Part shown: in pieces, positions 9,561 to 18,536 of the stretch | How the letters are laid out: the number at the start of each line of letters is the position of its first letter | How positions within the stretch are numbered: position 1 is the stretch's first letter | Assembly (NCBI GenBank): GCA_902826605.1 | Contig: CADEFM010000004.1 | Coordinates: forward strand, 307,968-371,967 | Direction of reading: 5' to 3' | From: an uncultured Acidobacteriota bacterium | GTDB lineage: Bacteria > Acidobacteriota > Terriglobia > Bryobacterales > Bryobacteraceae | Length of the DNA: 64,000 nt | Made by a program: the position numbers and the translations under genes | Notes under the pieces: generated by a model | Database searches by the model: none | Seen by the model: only the letters and a program-made list of their open reading frames with translations | What the model was told of the DNA's origin: nothing

Positions 9561-10250
9561 ATGGCCCACCCTCGCATCCTGGTGACCAATGACGACGGCT
9601 TTGACGCCCCCGGCCTGGCCGCCCTGAAATTCGTTGCGGCGTCGCTAGGCGACGTCTACGTGCTCGCGCCTGCGGAGCCCCAATCCTACGTCGGCCACCG
9701 TGTCACAACGGACCGCCCCCTCGCGCTGACCCAAACCGCCCACAACGAGTTCCACTTAGCGGGTACCCCCGCCGATTGCGTTCGCGTGGCGCTGACATCG
9801 CTTTTCCCGAACATCGACTGGGTGCTTGCCGGAATTAACCGGGGAGGCAATCTTGGCGCCGACCTCTATATTTCGGGCACTGTCGCCGCGGCGCGGGAAG
9901 CCGCGTTGCTTGGCATTCCCGGCATCGCGCTGTCGCAGTATATCCGCAAGGGCATGGTGCTCGATTGGGAGCGCTCGCGTGAAATCGCAGGTACAGTGCT
10001 GGAGCGCCTGTTGGCGGAGCCGCCTGCCGCGCGGACTTATTGGAACGTCAACCTTCCTCATCTGGAAAACGGCGCATCCGCGCTAGTTGTGGATTGCGTA
10101 CCCGACAACGAACCCCTGGACGTTCGCTTTCGGCGTGACCAGGACGTTTTTCACTACACGGGTTCGTACCCAGGACGTCCGCGTACGCCCGGGCGTGACA
10201 TAGATCGTTGCTTTGGTGGCGCCATCACGGTAAGTTGCCTGCGGGTTTGA
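9561..10250 (+). CDS. surE: 5'/3'-nucleotidase SurE
   Basis: Metal-dependent nucleoside monophosphate phosphatase linked to stationary-phase survival. The diagnostic N-terminus RILVTNDDGFDAPG with the metal-binding NDDG is seen directly, followed by the AGINRGGNLG and SGTVAAAREA segments of the family. The start at 9561 (MAHPRILV) is preferred because SurE proteins begin only a few residues before the NDDG motif; in-frame starts at 9495 and 9549 would add an unconserved tail. About 229 residues, slightly short but typical. The downstream small gene begins 37 bases later and may be co-transcribed. Confidence 0.93.
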   Translation: MAHPRILVTNDDGFDAPGLAALKFVAASLGDVYVLAPAEPQSYVGHRVTTDRPLALTQTAHNEFHLAGTPADCVRVALTSLFPNIDWVLAGINRGGNLGADLYISGTVAAAREAALLGIPGIALSQYIRKGMVLDWERSREIAGTVLERLLAEPPAARTYWNVNLPHLENGASALVVDCVPDNEPLDVRFRRDQDVFHYTGSYPGRPRTPGRDIDRCFGGAITVSCLRV

Positions 10251-10286
10251 TTCCCTCTTCGACGCTGCGCGACCATGGAGGTAGCC

Positions 10287-10736
10287 GTGCGCAAAGGAAA
10301 CCCAGTCGTTCGAATCCTGTTCAGCGTGCTGTTGATTGGCGTGATGTTCTATTACGTGCGCCAGCAGCAGCCCGCGTCATCGCAAAGCAGGCTTTTGCCG
10401 CAGGGCTCGCCCTCCGAGGAAAACAGCGTGCGCTTCGCCTGGGTGCCCCGCTACCCCGGCGCGGAAATATCTGGGATCCGCACACAGCGCACTGCGGATC
10501 AAACTACTTACGCGTTCCAGTTCGAAATCAAGGGCGATTTCGCTCCAGTGATGAATTTCTTTGAGAGTCAACTTAGGACCGCTGGATTCCACGTAGTTCG
10601 CAAAACCGGCGGAGAATTTGGCGCTACGCTGCACGCTGAAGACTCTCTGGGAATCCGCTGGGTGGATATCACCGCAGGCAAAGCGCAAGAGGTTTCCGAG
10701 ATTGACGTTACCGCCGTGGCACGGAACGGCGTTTAG
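10287..10736 (+). CDS. Unknown small protein with one N-terminal membrane segment
   Basis: I do not recognise this 149-residue protein. A single hydrophobic helix near the N-terminus (ILFSVLLIGVMFYYV) is followed by a soluble domain with regular alternation of strands and one helix, so it is probably a signal-anchored protein facing the periplasm. The GTG at 10287 is preferred over the ATG at 10275 because a strong GGAGGT lies 4 bases upstream of the GTG and overlaps the ATG. It sits between surE and the U32 gene (8 bases before the latter), all on the same strand, so an operon of three is likely. Confidence 0.7.
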   Translation: MRKGNPVVRILFSVLLIGVMFYYVRQQQPASSQSRLLPQGSPSEENSVRFAWVPRYPGAEISGIRTQRTADQTTYAFQFEIKGDFAPVMNFFESQLRTAGFHVVRKTGGEFGATLHAEDSLGIRWVDITAGKAQEVSEIDVTAVARNGV

Positions 10737-10744
10737 AGGTACCC

Positions 10745-13285
10745 ATGTCCCCGCGAAAACCCGAAGTAAAGAGCCCCGCCGGACACTGGCCGCAGTTGCA
10801 TGCCGCCATCGAAGCAGGCGCGGACGCCGTCTACTTCGGCTTGAAGCATTTCACCGCGCGTGCGAAAACGGGCTTTGACTTGGCCGAATTGGCGGAAGCC
10901 ATGCGAACGCTGCATACCCGCGGCGTTCACGGGTATGTGACCTTCAACACGCTGATCTTCGAGCATGAGCTGGCCGAGGCCGCCCGCGTGATCGCCGCCA
11001 TCGCGGAAGCGGGCGCCGACGGAATGATTGTGCAGGATTTCGCAGCCGTACGGCTGGCTCGTGAAATCGCGCCCGGTCTCGCATTGCACGGCAGCACGCA
11101 GATGAGCATCACAGAGGCGCGCGGGGTGCAGATGGCGTGCGAGATGGGCGTCCATCGCGTCACCTTGGCACGCGAGCTTTCGCTGGATGAAATCCGCGTC
11201 ATTCTCACCGAAACCGGCGGCGATCTGGAAATTTTCTGCCATGGCGCCCTGTGTGTGGCATATTCCGGGCAGTGTTTTTCTTCGGAAGCATGGGGAGGCC
11301 GCAGTGCTAATCGAGGCCAATGTGCGCAGGCCTGCCGACTCCCGTACGAAATGATCGTGGACGGCCGCGCGGAACCGCTGGGTGACGCGCGTTATCTGCT
11401 TTCGCCCGGCGATTTGTACGCGCTGCGCCAGGTTCCCGAGATCGTGGCCATGGGCATCGCTGCGATCAAAATCGAGGGCCGGTACAAGGACGCTGACTAC
11501 GTCGCCCTCACCACGCGCGCCTACCGCAAGGCCGTGGATGAAGCTTGGGCCGGGCGCGCTCTCGGCGTTACTCCTCAAGAAGAGTTGCAACTGGAGCAGG
11601 TCTTTTCGCGTGGCCTGGGTCCGTACTTTCTGGCCGGCACGAATCATCAGGCGGTGGTACGGGGCCGTGCACCGCGTCATCGCGGAGTGGGAATGGGACG
11701 AGTGGTGCGCGTGACCCACGAAGGGATTTTCATCGAACCCAGCGAAGCCCACTCCATCGCGCCGCTGAAGCCTGGCGATGGAATCGTCTTTGACGCAGCC
11801 GATTGGCGCAGTCCTCAAGCGCCTGAGGAAGGTGGCAACATCTTCCAAATATTGCCGTGCCTGGATGGAATGATCGAACTGCGCTTCGCCAACAAGGCCC
11901 TTCAGTTCGATCGCATTCGCGCGGGGGATGGCCTGTGGCGCACCCACGATGCGGACACCGATCGCGCGGCGAAACCTTATATCGGAGCCGCGTTGCCCGT
12001 GGCGAAGCAGGCCTTAGTGGTGCACGTGACCGCGCGGGAAGAGCAGCCGCTGCGTGCGCGATGGTCCCTGGAGGCGCACCCCGATAAGGCCGTCTCTGTT
12101 GAATCCGCAGCCCCGCTTCCCGCCGCGCAGAGCCGCACGTTGTCCGTCGAACTCTTGCGCGACCAATTTGGCCGCCTGGGCAACACCGCCTACGAGCTTT
12201 CCGAAGTAACTCTCGACGCGCAAGGCTCGCCTTTCGCAGCCGCCTCCGCGCTCAATCAAATGCGCCGCGAGGCAGTAGGCCAGTTACAAGCGCTGCAAGC
12301 CCGGGGCGAACGGATGGAAATCCACGATGCAACCGCCGCGCTAAAGGACATCACGACACCGTCCTCCACATCCGCACTCAGCGAAGCGCCTGCCCAATTG
12401 CACGTCCTGGTGCGCACTCCCGGGCAACTGGATGCGGCGTTGGATTTGTCTCCATCCACCATCACGCTCGATTATCTCGACCTTTACGGCCTGCGCCCCT
12501 CGGTGGACCGCGTGAAGGCCGCCGGCATCGCAGTGCGCGTCGCAAGCCCCCGCGTGCTCAAACCGGGGGAAGCTCGTATTTTGAACTTTCTCGTGAGCCT
12601 CAACTGTCCGCTTCTGGTGCGCGGCGCGGGCTTGCTCCACGCGTTGCGCGAGATACCACACGCTCCGCTCATCGGCGATTTCAGCTTGAACGCCGCGAAC
12701 TCGGTGACCGCGGATTTATTTCTCAGTCAAGGTCTGGATCGCATTACGCCCACGCACGATCTAAACGCCGTGCAGATTGCAAATCTCGCGCGGCACACGG
12801 GGCCGGAGCGCATTGAGGTCATTGCCTACCAGCACCTCCCCGTCTTCCACACCGAGCATTGTGTGTTCGCGCGCTTCCTTTCCACTGGCGCCAGTTACAA
12901 GGATTGCGGCCGCCCCTGCGAGAAGCACCGCGTGGAATTGCAGGACCACTCTGGCCGCGCCCACCCTGTGCTGGCCGACGTAGGTTGCCGGAACACAGTG
13001 TTCGGCGCGGAGGCGCAGGAAGCAAGCGGACACTTCGACGCCTGGCGCGCCGCAGGCATCCGCCACTGGCGTCTGGAATTCGTACATGAATCGCCCGAGC
13101 AAGTCCGCCAAGTGTTCACCGCATTCCGCGCCGCGCTAGACGGCCACTCAACCGCGCACGAACTGGCATCAGCTCTGAAGAAAGCAGCACCCCAAGGTGT
13201 AACGCAAGGCAGCCTCTACGTCGCTATCCAACCCGCCTCGCTCGCACCACCATTTCCTGTGGATACCGAATCCCTTCGGCGATGA
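10745..13285 (+). CDS. U32 family protein (RlhA/YhbU type), long form
   Basis: U32 family protein of 846 residues. The N-terminal half carries the KSPAGHWPQL start, the LHGSTQMSIT barrel segment and the cysteine-rich signature (FCHGALC, YSGQCFSSE, GQCAQACRLPYE), which in this family holds cofactor- and substrate-related cysteines. Members of the group include RlhA, which hydroxylates a cytidine in 23S rRNA, and enzymes acting on tRNA or ubiquinone; most are not proteases despite the family name. The middle matches the collagenase-associated extension (DUF3656-like), and the last 270 residues form another U32-like half with Cys pairs near DCGRPCEKHR. RNA hydroxylation is the best guess; not proven. 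Confidence 0.88.
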   Translation: MSPRKPEVKSPAGHWPQLHAAIEAGADAVYFGLKHFTARAKTGFDLAELAEAMRTLHTRGVHGYVTFNTLIFEHELAEAARVIAAIAEAGADGMIVQDFAAVRLAREIAPGLALHGSTQMSITEARGVQMACEMGVHRVTLARELSLDEIRVILTETGGDLEIFCHGALCVAYSGQCFSSEAWGGRSANRGQCAQACRLPYEMIVDGRAEPLGDARYLLSPGDLYALRQVPEIVAMGIAAIKIEGRYKDADYVALTTRAYRKAVDEAWAGRALGVTPQEELQLEQVFSRGLGPYFLAGTNHQAVVRGRAPRHRGVGMGRVVRVTHEGIFIEPSEAHSIAPLKPGDGIVFDAADWRSPQAPEEGGNIFQILPCLDGMIELRFANKALQFDRIRAGDGLWRTHDADTDRAAKPYIGAALPVAKQALVVHVTAREEQPLRARWSLEAHPDKAVSVESAAPLPAAQSRTLSVELLRDQFGRLGNTAYELSEVTLDAQGSPFAAASALNQMRREAVGQLQALQARGERMEIHDATAALKDITTPSSTSALSEAPAQLHVLVRTPGQLDAALDLSPSTITLDYLDLYGLRPSVDRVKAAGIAVRVASPRVLKPGEARILNFLVSLNCPLLVRGAGLLHALREIPHAPLIGDFSLNAANSVTADLFLSQGLDRITPTHDLNAVQIANLARHTGPERIEVIAYQHLPVFHTEHCVFARFLSTGASYKDCGRPCEKHRVELQDHSGRAHPVLADVGCRNTVFGAEAQEASGHFDAWRAAGIRHWRLEFVHESPEQVRQVFTAFRAALDGHSTAHELASALKKAAPQGVTQGSLYVAIQPASLAPPFPVDTESLRR

Positions 13286-13326
13286 ACCGGCTTGTGCGGC
13301 CCCTGAGATTGCGGACTGGCGCCGCC

Positions 13327-13479
13327 TCAGTCCGCACCCTTTGTGAGCCGCCAGTCGAACGAACCGCCGAGAATCTCAATCACTCGCCGTCGCCCGGGCG
13401 GCACATCACTCACCTCAGGCGGCGCGGCTGCTTGAACGCGCAGTTCGGTCATAAATTCGAGAATCGCCGCAGCCGGCAT
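13327..13479 (-). CDS. Possible small unknown protein
   Basis: Open frame of 50 residues on the minus strand filling most of the gap between the U32 gene and the next plus-strand gene. It has a plausible amino-acid composition and a patterned C-terminus (VIEILGGSFDWRLT), but only a weak purine-rich stretch before the ATG. No family recognised. It could equally be a chance frame. Confidence 0.35.
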   Translation of the reverse strand: MPAAAILEFMTELRVQAAAPPEVSDVPPGRRRVIEILGGSFDWRLTKGAD

Positions 13480-13516
13480 ATTGTTTCTCACTTTACAATA
13501 AGGAGCCGGAACGATC

Positions 13517-14248
13517 ATGCTTCGCATCGTTGTCTACTTGAATCGCGCGATGTTTTTTGTCTTGCTGCTCATGATTTGCAGTGCGTGCGTGATGACGATC
13601 TCAATCGGAACGGTCAGTGGCACCGTACTCTTCTTCGGCTTGGGAGTGATTCTCTTGGTCCCTTTCAACATTCAGCGCTACTGGGATCTTTTCCGTTCGC
13701 GGCGTTGGCCGCGGATTCTCGCCACAGTGTTGCAGTCGAGCCACCGTGAGCGGCCCTGGTATTTGGGACGCCGCGGGCGCGGTTATTTTAGGGAGTTCGC
13801 CCTGCTGAATTGTGGCTATGTGATCAACGACACCCCGCATTGCGCACGATACCAAATTCCGTTTATAGATAGAGAGGCGGCTGACCACGCGATTGACGCA
13901 CTCGCAACGAACCAGATTTATGTTGCCTGTGATCCCATTAATCCAGGCAATATCGTTGTGGAACCGTTTCCGCGCTGGCGTCGACGGAATCGAGCCAAAC
14001 TGCTATCCGACGGAATGCCATTGCGCTTTGGAAACCTGACCCAGAAGGGCATAGTGTCGGCATTTCGCAAGGCGGGTTTCGAGATCCACGAAGATGCCGA
14101 GGTTGCCCTGGAATTGCGAAACTCCGGAAATCACCGTGTTACTCTTCACAAACCCAGCGGCATTTATATGAACCGCCTCTCCGTAAGACGCGCCATCGAG
14201 CAGTCCGGCCTCTCCATCGCCGAATTCGCGAAATTCCTCGACGAATAG
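13517..14248 (+). CDS. Unknown membrane-anchored protein with two N-terminal helices
   Basis: Protein of 243 residues with two hydrophobic helices in the first 55 residues (FVLLLMICSACVM and TVLFFGLGVILLV) and a soluble remainder rich in basic residues. The region RWPRILATVLQSS followed by a strand-rich segment is reminiscent of DUF3592-type domains, which is only a weak resemblance. The C-terminal 40 residues (MNRLSVRRAIEQSGL) look helical. A start with AGGAGCC 8 bases upstream supports the ATG at 13517. Function unknown. It is followed on the same strand by another small membrane-anchored protein of similar type. Confidence 0.72.
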   Translation: MLRIVVYLNRAMFFVLLLMICSACVMTISIGTVSGTVLFFGLGVILLVPFNIQRYWDLFRSRRWPRILATVLQSSHRERPWYLGRRGRGYFREFALLNCGYVINDTPHCARYQIPFIDREAADHAIDALATNQIYVACDPINPGNIVVEPFPRWRRRNRAKLLSDGMPLRFGNLTQKGIVSAFRKAGFEIHEDAEVALELRNSGNHRVTLHKPSGIYMNRLSVRRAIEQSGLSIAEFAKFLDE

Positions 14249-14287
14249 CGCTTACCTCGCTGCTATAATCAAACCGATCCCCTCAAC

Positions 14288-14773
14288 ATGCCAGTGCAAG
14301 CGCAAGTCGTGATGCTGTGCGCCGTCCCCGCCGTAGTCATCCTTGTGTCGCTGTGGCTGATTTTTCGCCGCCGCGAAACTCCGGAAGCTCGGGAACGCCG
14401 CCGGCGCCAAACCCTCCACGCCACTGGCCGCATTGGCGAAGCCGTGGTAACCGGCGCAGGAGAGAACGAAATTTACTATGAGTACACGATCCGAGGGGTT
14501 CAGTATTCCACCGCGCAAGATATCTCCGCATTGCGCGGCCAGCTCCCTGCGGATCTCGGGCTGCTGGCCGGAGCCGCAGGAATGAAGTACTTACCTGGGA
14601 ACCCTGTCCAGTCGATAGTCGTTTGCGAAGAATGGTCCGGGCTCCGCGTGCCTGGCCGTGTTGTGGAATTGAATCCGTTAGCGGATATCGATGCGGTAGG
14701 GCATCAGCCGCAAGATGCCGCCCTGGGCGAGCGCTCCGTGGAGCAGCGAGTGAAGCGGCAGGCCGCCGGTTAA
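14288..14773 (+). CDS. Unknown small membrane-anchored protein (DUF3592-like)
   Basis: Protein of 161 residues with an N-terminal transmembrane helix (VVMLCAVPAVVILVSLWLIF), a basic stretch, then a strand-rich domain (GEAVVTGAGENEIYYEYTIRG) that resembles DUF3592-type domains. A perfect TATAAT at 14264-14269 lies 18 bases before the ATG, so a short leader is likely. The last 30 residues look unlike the rest and run antisense over the end of the sppA gene (96-base overlap); the frame may have been extended by loss of an earlier stop. Function unknown. Confidence 0.65.
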   Translation: MPVQAQVVMLCAVPAVVILVSLWLIFRRRETPEARERRRRQTLHATGRIGEAVVTGAGENEIYYEYTIRGVQYSTAQDISALRGQLPADLGLLAGAAGMKYLPGNPVQSIVVCEEWSGLRVPGRVVELNPLADIDAVGHQPQDAALGERSVEQRVKRQAAG

Positions 14774-16450
14774 CTCCGCGAGCTTGGTCTCCATTCTCGC
14801 CTCCGCTCTCCGGTCCACCCAAGAATCTAGCGACGGCAAATCCGCGTCACGATCCAGCAGCACCTGCATCCAAGTGCGGCGCGGCGGATACGGCACTAGC
14901 TTGATTTTGTCGGACGCCGCGATCTTCGCGCGCTGTTTCACCATCTCCACCGCGCGATCGATGCCGCCGATTTCATCCACCAGCCCGTTGAGCTTCGCTT
15001 GCGCTCCCGTCCACACGCGGCCCTGCGCCAGCGCTTCCATATCCTCGTACTTGCGCTTGCGCCCTTCTGCCACGCGCTCGACGAAGCCCTTATAGAAGAT
15101 CTCAATTTCCGCCTGCACCTTGGCGCGCTGTTCGTCGTTCAAAGGCGCAGTTGTAGTGTCGATATCGGCGAAGTGCCCGCGCTTGAGGATCTCCCTGTTC
15201 ATGCCGATCTTGTCATATAAACCACGCAGGTTCACCTTGCCGAAGAACACCCCGATGGAGCCGGTCTCCGTGTTACGGTAGGCCACCACGGGATCGCCCG
15301 TCATGGCGATGAAGTAGCCCCCGGATGCCGCCAGGTCCGACATGGAGATCACCGTCGGTTTCTTCATGCTCAGCAGTTTTGCTTCGTGCAAAATATCGTC
15401 GGAGGCAATGCCATCGCCGCCCGGGGAATCCACGCGCAGAATCACGCCTTTGATGGAATCGTCGTCGCGCACCTGGCGTATCAGCTTGATCATGCCGCTG
15501 GCGGTGATGCCATCGGCGCCCGGCCCGTCATTGGTGCCGCCCCGTGTGATGTCGCCCTGTCCCACCAGCAGAGCGATTTTCGTCGAACCTTCCACGCCGG
15601 AAGGCGCAGGCACGCGCCCATAGTCGTATCCTTCGATTTTCTCGGTTTCGTACTTAAGCAGGTTCTTCAGCTGATCGAATACCTGGTCTTCATAATTGAG
15701 TGAATCCACCAGACCATCGGCAAGCGCCGCTTTACCCAGAAACGGACCGCGATCGATGACGGCGCGAATATCCGTAGGGTGTTTCTTGCGGCCCTCCGCG
15801 ATGGTATTGATCAGGTCTCCGTAAAATTGGTCGAGCACCCCGTTGATCACCTCGCGGGTTTCCGGACTGGAACTCGTTTTCGTGAACATGTCGGGCGCGT
15901 CTTTGTATTTGCCTACGTGCTGGAACTCCATCTGGACGCCGATTTTATCGAGAGTTCCCTTCACGAACATCAATTCGGCGCGCAAACCTTTTACGTCCAG
16001 CAGGTCTTCCGGCGACATGTAAATGCGGTCGGCCGCCGTGGCCAGATAATACTCGCGCGTGCCTGCACCGCGCAGATACGCGTAGACCGGTTTGCCGGAC
16101 TTCTTGAAGTTAACGATATCCGCGCGTAATTCCTCAAGCTTGGCCCATCCAATTCCCAAGTCGCGCGGTTCTAAAACGATAGCCTTAATGCGCGTGTCCG
16201 CCGCGGCATTACGCAACAGCTTCCACGTTTCCACGATACTTGGCGCCTGCCGTTCGGCCAGAAATGGAATGGGCAGGTCGATGGGAGGTTGCTCCGGCAG
16301 GTCGCCTTCCAGATGCAACACCAATGTCGAATTCGCCGCAACACTTGGTGTTCGGCTTCCGCCGAATCGCACTGCGGCCACCACCAGAATCACCAGCGCA
16401 AGGGCAGCGAACAGCAAGCCCAGAAAAAAGCCGCCAAAAAATCTCTTCAC
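14678..16450 (-). CDS. sppA: Signal peptide peptidase SppA, 67K type
   Basis: Inner-membrane serine protease of the S49 family that cleaves leftover signal peptides. One N-terminal transmembrane helix (FFGGFFLGLLFAALALVILV) is followed by two tandem S49 domains, as in the long E. coli-type SppA. The second half holds the catalytic serine in SDLAASGGYF and the segment ILRVDSPGGDG; the first half carries a lysine-containing PVYAYLRGAG/YYLATAADRI segment expected for the catalytic lysine. I prefer the GTG at 16450 (VKRFFGGFF) because it places the membrane helix at the N-terminus as in relatives; in-frame starts up to 16510 would add 20 polar residues. No clear ribosome binding site decides this. 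Confidence 0.92.
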   Translation of the reverse strand: MKRFFGGFFLGLLFAALALVILVVAAVRFGGSRTPSVAANSTLVLHLEGDLPEQPPIDLPIPFLAERQAPSIVETWKLLRNAAADTRIKAIVLEPRDLGIGWAKLEELRADIVNFKKSGKPVYAYLRGAGTREYYLATAADRIYMSPEDLLDVKGLRAELMFVKGTLDKIGVQMEFQHVGKYKDAPDMFTKTSSSPETREVINGVLDQFYGDLINTIAEGRKKHPTDIRAVIDRGPFLGKAALADGLVDSLNYEDQVFDQLKNLLKYETEKIEGYDYGRVPAPSGVEGSTKIALLVGQGDITRGGTNDGPGADGITASGMIKLIRQVRDDDSIKGVILRVDSPGGDGIASDDILHEAKLLSMKKPTVISMSDLAASGGYFIAMTGDPVVAYRNTETGSIGVFFGKVNLRGLYDKIGMNREILKRGHFADIDTTTAPLNDEQRAKVQAEIEIFYKGFVERVAEGRKRKYEDMEALAQGRVWTGAQAKLNGLVDEIGGIDRAVEMVKQRAKIAASDKIKLVPYPPRRTWMQVLLDRDADLPSLDSWVDRRAEARMETKLAELTGGLPLHSLLHGALAQGGILRLMPYRIDIR

Positions 16451-16546
16451 AGCGACCACACTAACACAGCCCGGCATCCGCGGCGACGCACTGCCGCGCA
16501 TTCGAACCACACAATCGCATATAATTGAAAAGACGGTTGATCCTGG

Positions 16547-18178
16547 ATGTTCTTATTAGCATTCCTTCTTGCCGGTACCCTATCCTCCCGCACCAGCCAG
16601 GTGTTGAACGCTATTTTCGACGATACGTTCACCGGACTATACCGTCTGCAGGCATTCGATTACTTCATTTTAATTCCGTATTTCGCCGTCCTCATTATTC
16701 TTTCCTTTTACGGACTGCATCGGTACCACATGATCCGCGGCTACTGGAAGCATCGCAAGCGGATGCCCATGGAAGGCCGCGTGGAAGCGCCCCAGAAGTT
16801 CGATCAACTGCCGCGGGTGACCATCCAGCTTCCCATTTATAACGAGCAATACGTGGTGGAGCGGCTCATCGAAGAAACCGCGAAGATGGATTACCCGCGC
16901 GAGTTGCTGCAGATCCAGGTGCTGGACGATTCCACCGATGAAACGCACCCGTTCACCGAGCGTTTGGTCGCCGAGTACAAAGCCGCGGGCGTACCCATCG
17001 AGTACATCCACCGCACCAACCGTCACGGATACAAGGCCGGAGCCTTGCAGCACGGTTTGGAGACCGCAACCGGTGAGATCGTCGCCATCTTCGACGCCGA
17101 CTTTCTGCCTCCCCAAGATTTCCTGCGCCGCACCGTGGATTATTTCGCCGATCCAAAGGTTGGCATGGTGCAGACGCGCTGGGGCTACCTGAACCGCCAT
17201 TACAACGTGCTGACGGAAGTGCAAGCGATGCTGCTCGACGGCCACTTTGTTTTAGAGCACGTCGCCCGCAGCGGCAACGGCCTCTTTTTCAATTTCAACG
17301 GCACAGCGGGCATCCTGCGCCGCTCCATGATTGACGATGCGGGTGGGTGGCAGCATGATACGCTCACCGAAGATTCCGACCTTAGCTATCGCGCCCAACT
17401 GAAGGGCTGGAAGTTTGTATACGTGCCTTCAGTTGAGTGCAAATCGGAACTGCCCGTCGACACCTACGGTTTCCAAGTCCAGCAATCGCGCTGGGCCAAA
17501 GGCTTGACGCAGGTAGCCATGAAACTGCTGCGGACGATCCTGAAATCGGACGTTCCTTTCAAGGTCAAGGCTGAAGCATTCTTCCACCTAACGCCCAATA
17601 TTTCGTATCCCATGATGATCGTGGTGAGCGCGCTAATGCTCCCCGTGATGATCGTGCGGTTTTATATGGGTTGGTTTCAGATGATCTTGATCGACCTGCC
17701 GTTGATCGTGGCGTCGTTCTGGTCGATCTCTGCGTTTTACGTCATCGCGCACCGTGAGCTATTCCCAAAAAATTGGAAGCGGGCATTTCTGTTCCTGCCA
17801 GCCTTGATGGCGGCGGGCGTCGCGCTCACCATCATCAATTCACGCGCCGTGATGGAAGCCCTGTGCGGCCACCAGACCAGCTTCGCCCGCACTCCTAAGT
17901 ACGCCATCGGCGGTCAACAGAAAGTCAAAATCACAAACGATTCTTACCGCCGCCGCAGCGGATGGCTGCCCTACGCGGAATTGGGTGTAGGGTCGTTCTT
18001 CGTGGGCATGACGCTATTCGCCATGGAGTCTTTCAACTATCTGGCGATTCCGTTCCTGCTGCTGTTCGTCGGCGGATACTATTGGGCGGGTTTCTCCACA
18101 CTGTGGGAAGAATACCAAGGAAAGCTGGCTTGGCAGCGTCAGCGCGCTGTTGCCGAGGCCGAGCAAGTCAAAGCTTAG
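16547..18178 (+). CDS. Processive family 2 glycosyltransferase (cellulose/mannan synthase-like)
   Basis: Membrane glycosyltransferase of 543 residues that probably both polymerises and extrudes a beta-linked polysaccharide. An N-terminal membrane helix precedes the GT2 domain with VTIQLPIYNE, VLDDSTDET, the metal-binding DADF, the TEDSDL catalytic aspartate and the QQSRWAKG motif (QxxRW) that marks processive synthases. Four to five transmembrane helices follow from about residue 345. There is no PilZ domain, so it is not a c-di-GMP-controlled BcsA; the size and layout fit mannan/glucomannan synthase-like enzymes. No bcsB or export partner is adjacent. A TATAAT at 16520-16525 lies 21 bases before the ATG. 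Confidence 0.9.
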   Translation: MFLLAFLLAGTLSSRTSQVLNAIFDDTFTGLYRLQAFDYFILIPYFAVLIILSFYGLHRYHMIRGYWKHRKRMPMEGRVEAPQKFDQLPRVTIQLPIYNEQYVVERLIEETAKMDYPRELLQIQVLDDSTDETHPFTERLVAEYKAAGVPIEYIHRTNRHGYKAGALQHGLETATGEIVAIFDADFLPPQDFLRRTVDYFADPKVGMVQTRWGYLNRHYNVLTEVQAMLLDGHFVLEHVARSGNGLFFNFNGTAGILRRSMIDDAGGWQHDTLTEDSDLSYRAQLKGWKFVYVPSVECKSELPVDTYGFQVQQSRWAKGLTQVAMKLLRTILKSDVPFKVKAEAFFHLTPNISYPMMIVVSALMLPVMIVRFYMGWFQMILIDLPLIVASFWSISAFYVIAHRELFPKNWKRAFLFLPALMAAGVALTIINSRAVMEALCGHQTSFARTPKYAIGGQQKVKITNDSYRRRSGWLPYAELGVGSFFVGMTLFAMESFNYLAIPFLLLFVGGYYWAGFSTLWEEYQGKLAWQRQRAVAEAEQVKA

Positions 18179-18536
18179 CTCGGCGCGCGACAGTGCTCAA
18201 GGCCGCCTGCGTTTTTCGCGGCAGCTTCGCGAAGATCAATTCATACGCGCCGGTCAGCAATTTTTGTAACTCGGCGCGTTCCAGGGCCTCCGGCGTTTCC
18301 AGAGCCACCCACTTGGCGCGCGCCGAGTAAGGCGCCGGAATGATGTTTGGGCGCTCCACCAGCTCGGCGAAATCCTCCGGCGAACACTTGAAGGCCAGAC
18401 ACACGCGCTCTGGCTCCAACGCCAGCACAGCGAACATTTTTCCACCGATCTTGAAAACCAAATTGTTGCCCCACAACACTTCTTCAGTGGCGTGCGGCAT
18501 GGCCATGCAGTAGCGGCGGACCCATTCGAGTTTCAC
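18168..18536 (-). CDS. MmcQ/YjbR family protein
   Basis: Small cytoplasmic protein of 122 residues of the MmcQ/YjbR (CyaY-like fold) family, often described as DNA-binding but of uncertain function. Family features seen: MPHATEEVLWG at the N-terminus, the FKIGGKMFAVL strand pair, LAFKCSPEDFAEL and the closing WVALE segment. It overlaps the end of mutS2 by 4 bases (ATGA), so it is translated as the last gene of a long minus-strand operon, and its 3' end overlaps the convergent glycosyltransferase gene by 11 bases. Confidence 0.9.
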   Translation of the reverse strand: MKLEWVRRYCMAMPHATEEVLWGNNLVFKIGGKMFAVLALEPERVCLAFKCSPEDFAELVERPNIIPAPYSARAKWVALETPEALERAELQKLLTGAYELIFAKLPRKTQAALSTVARRAKL

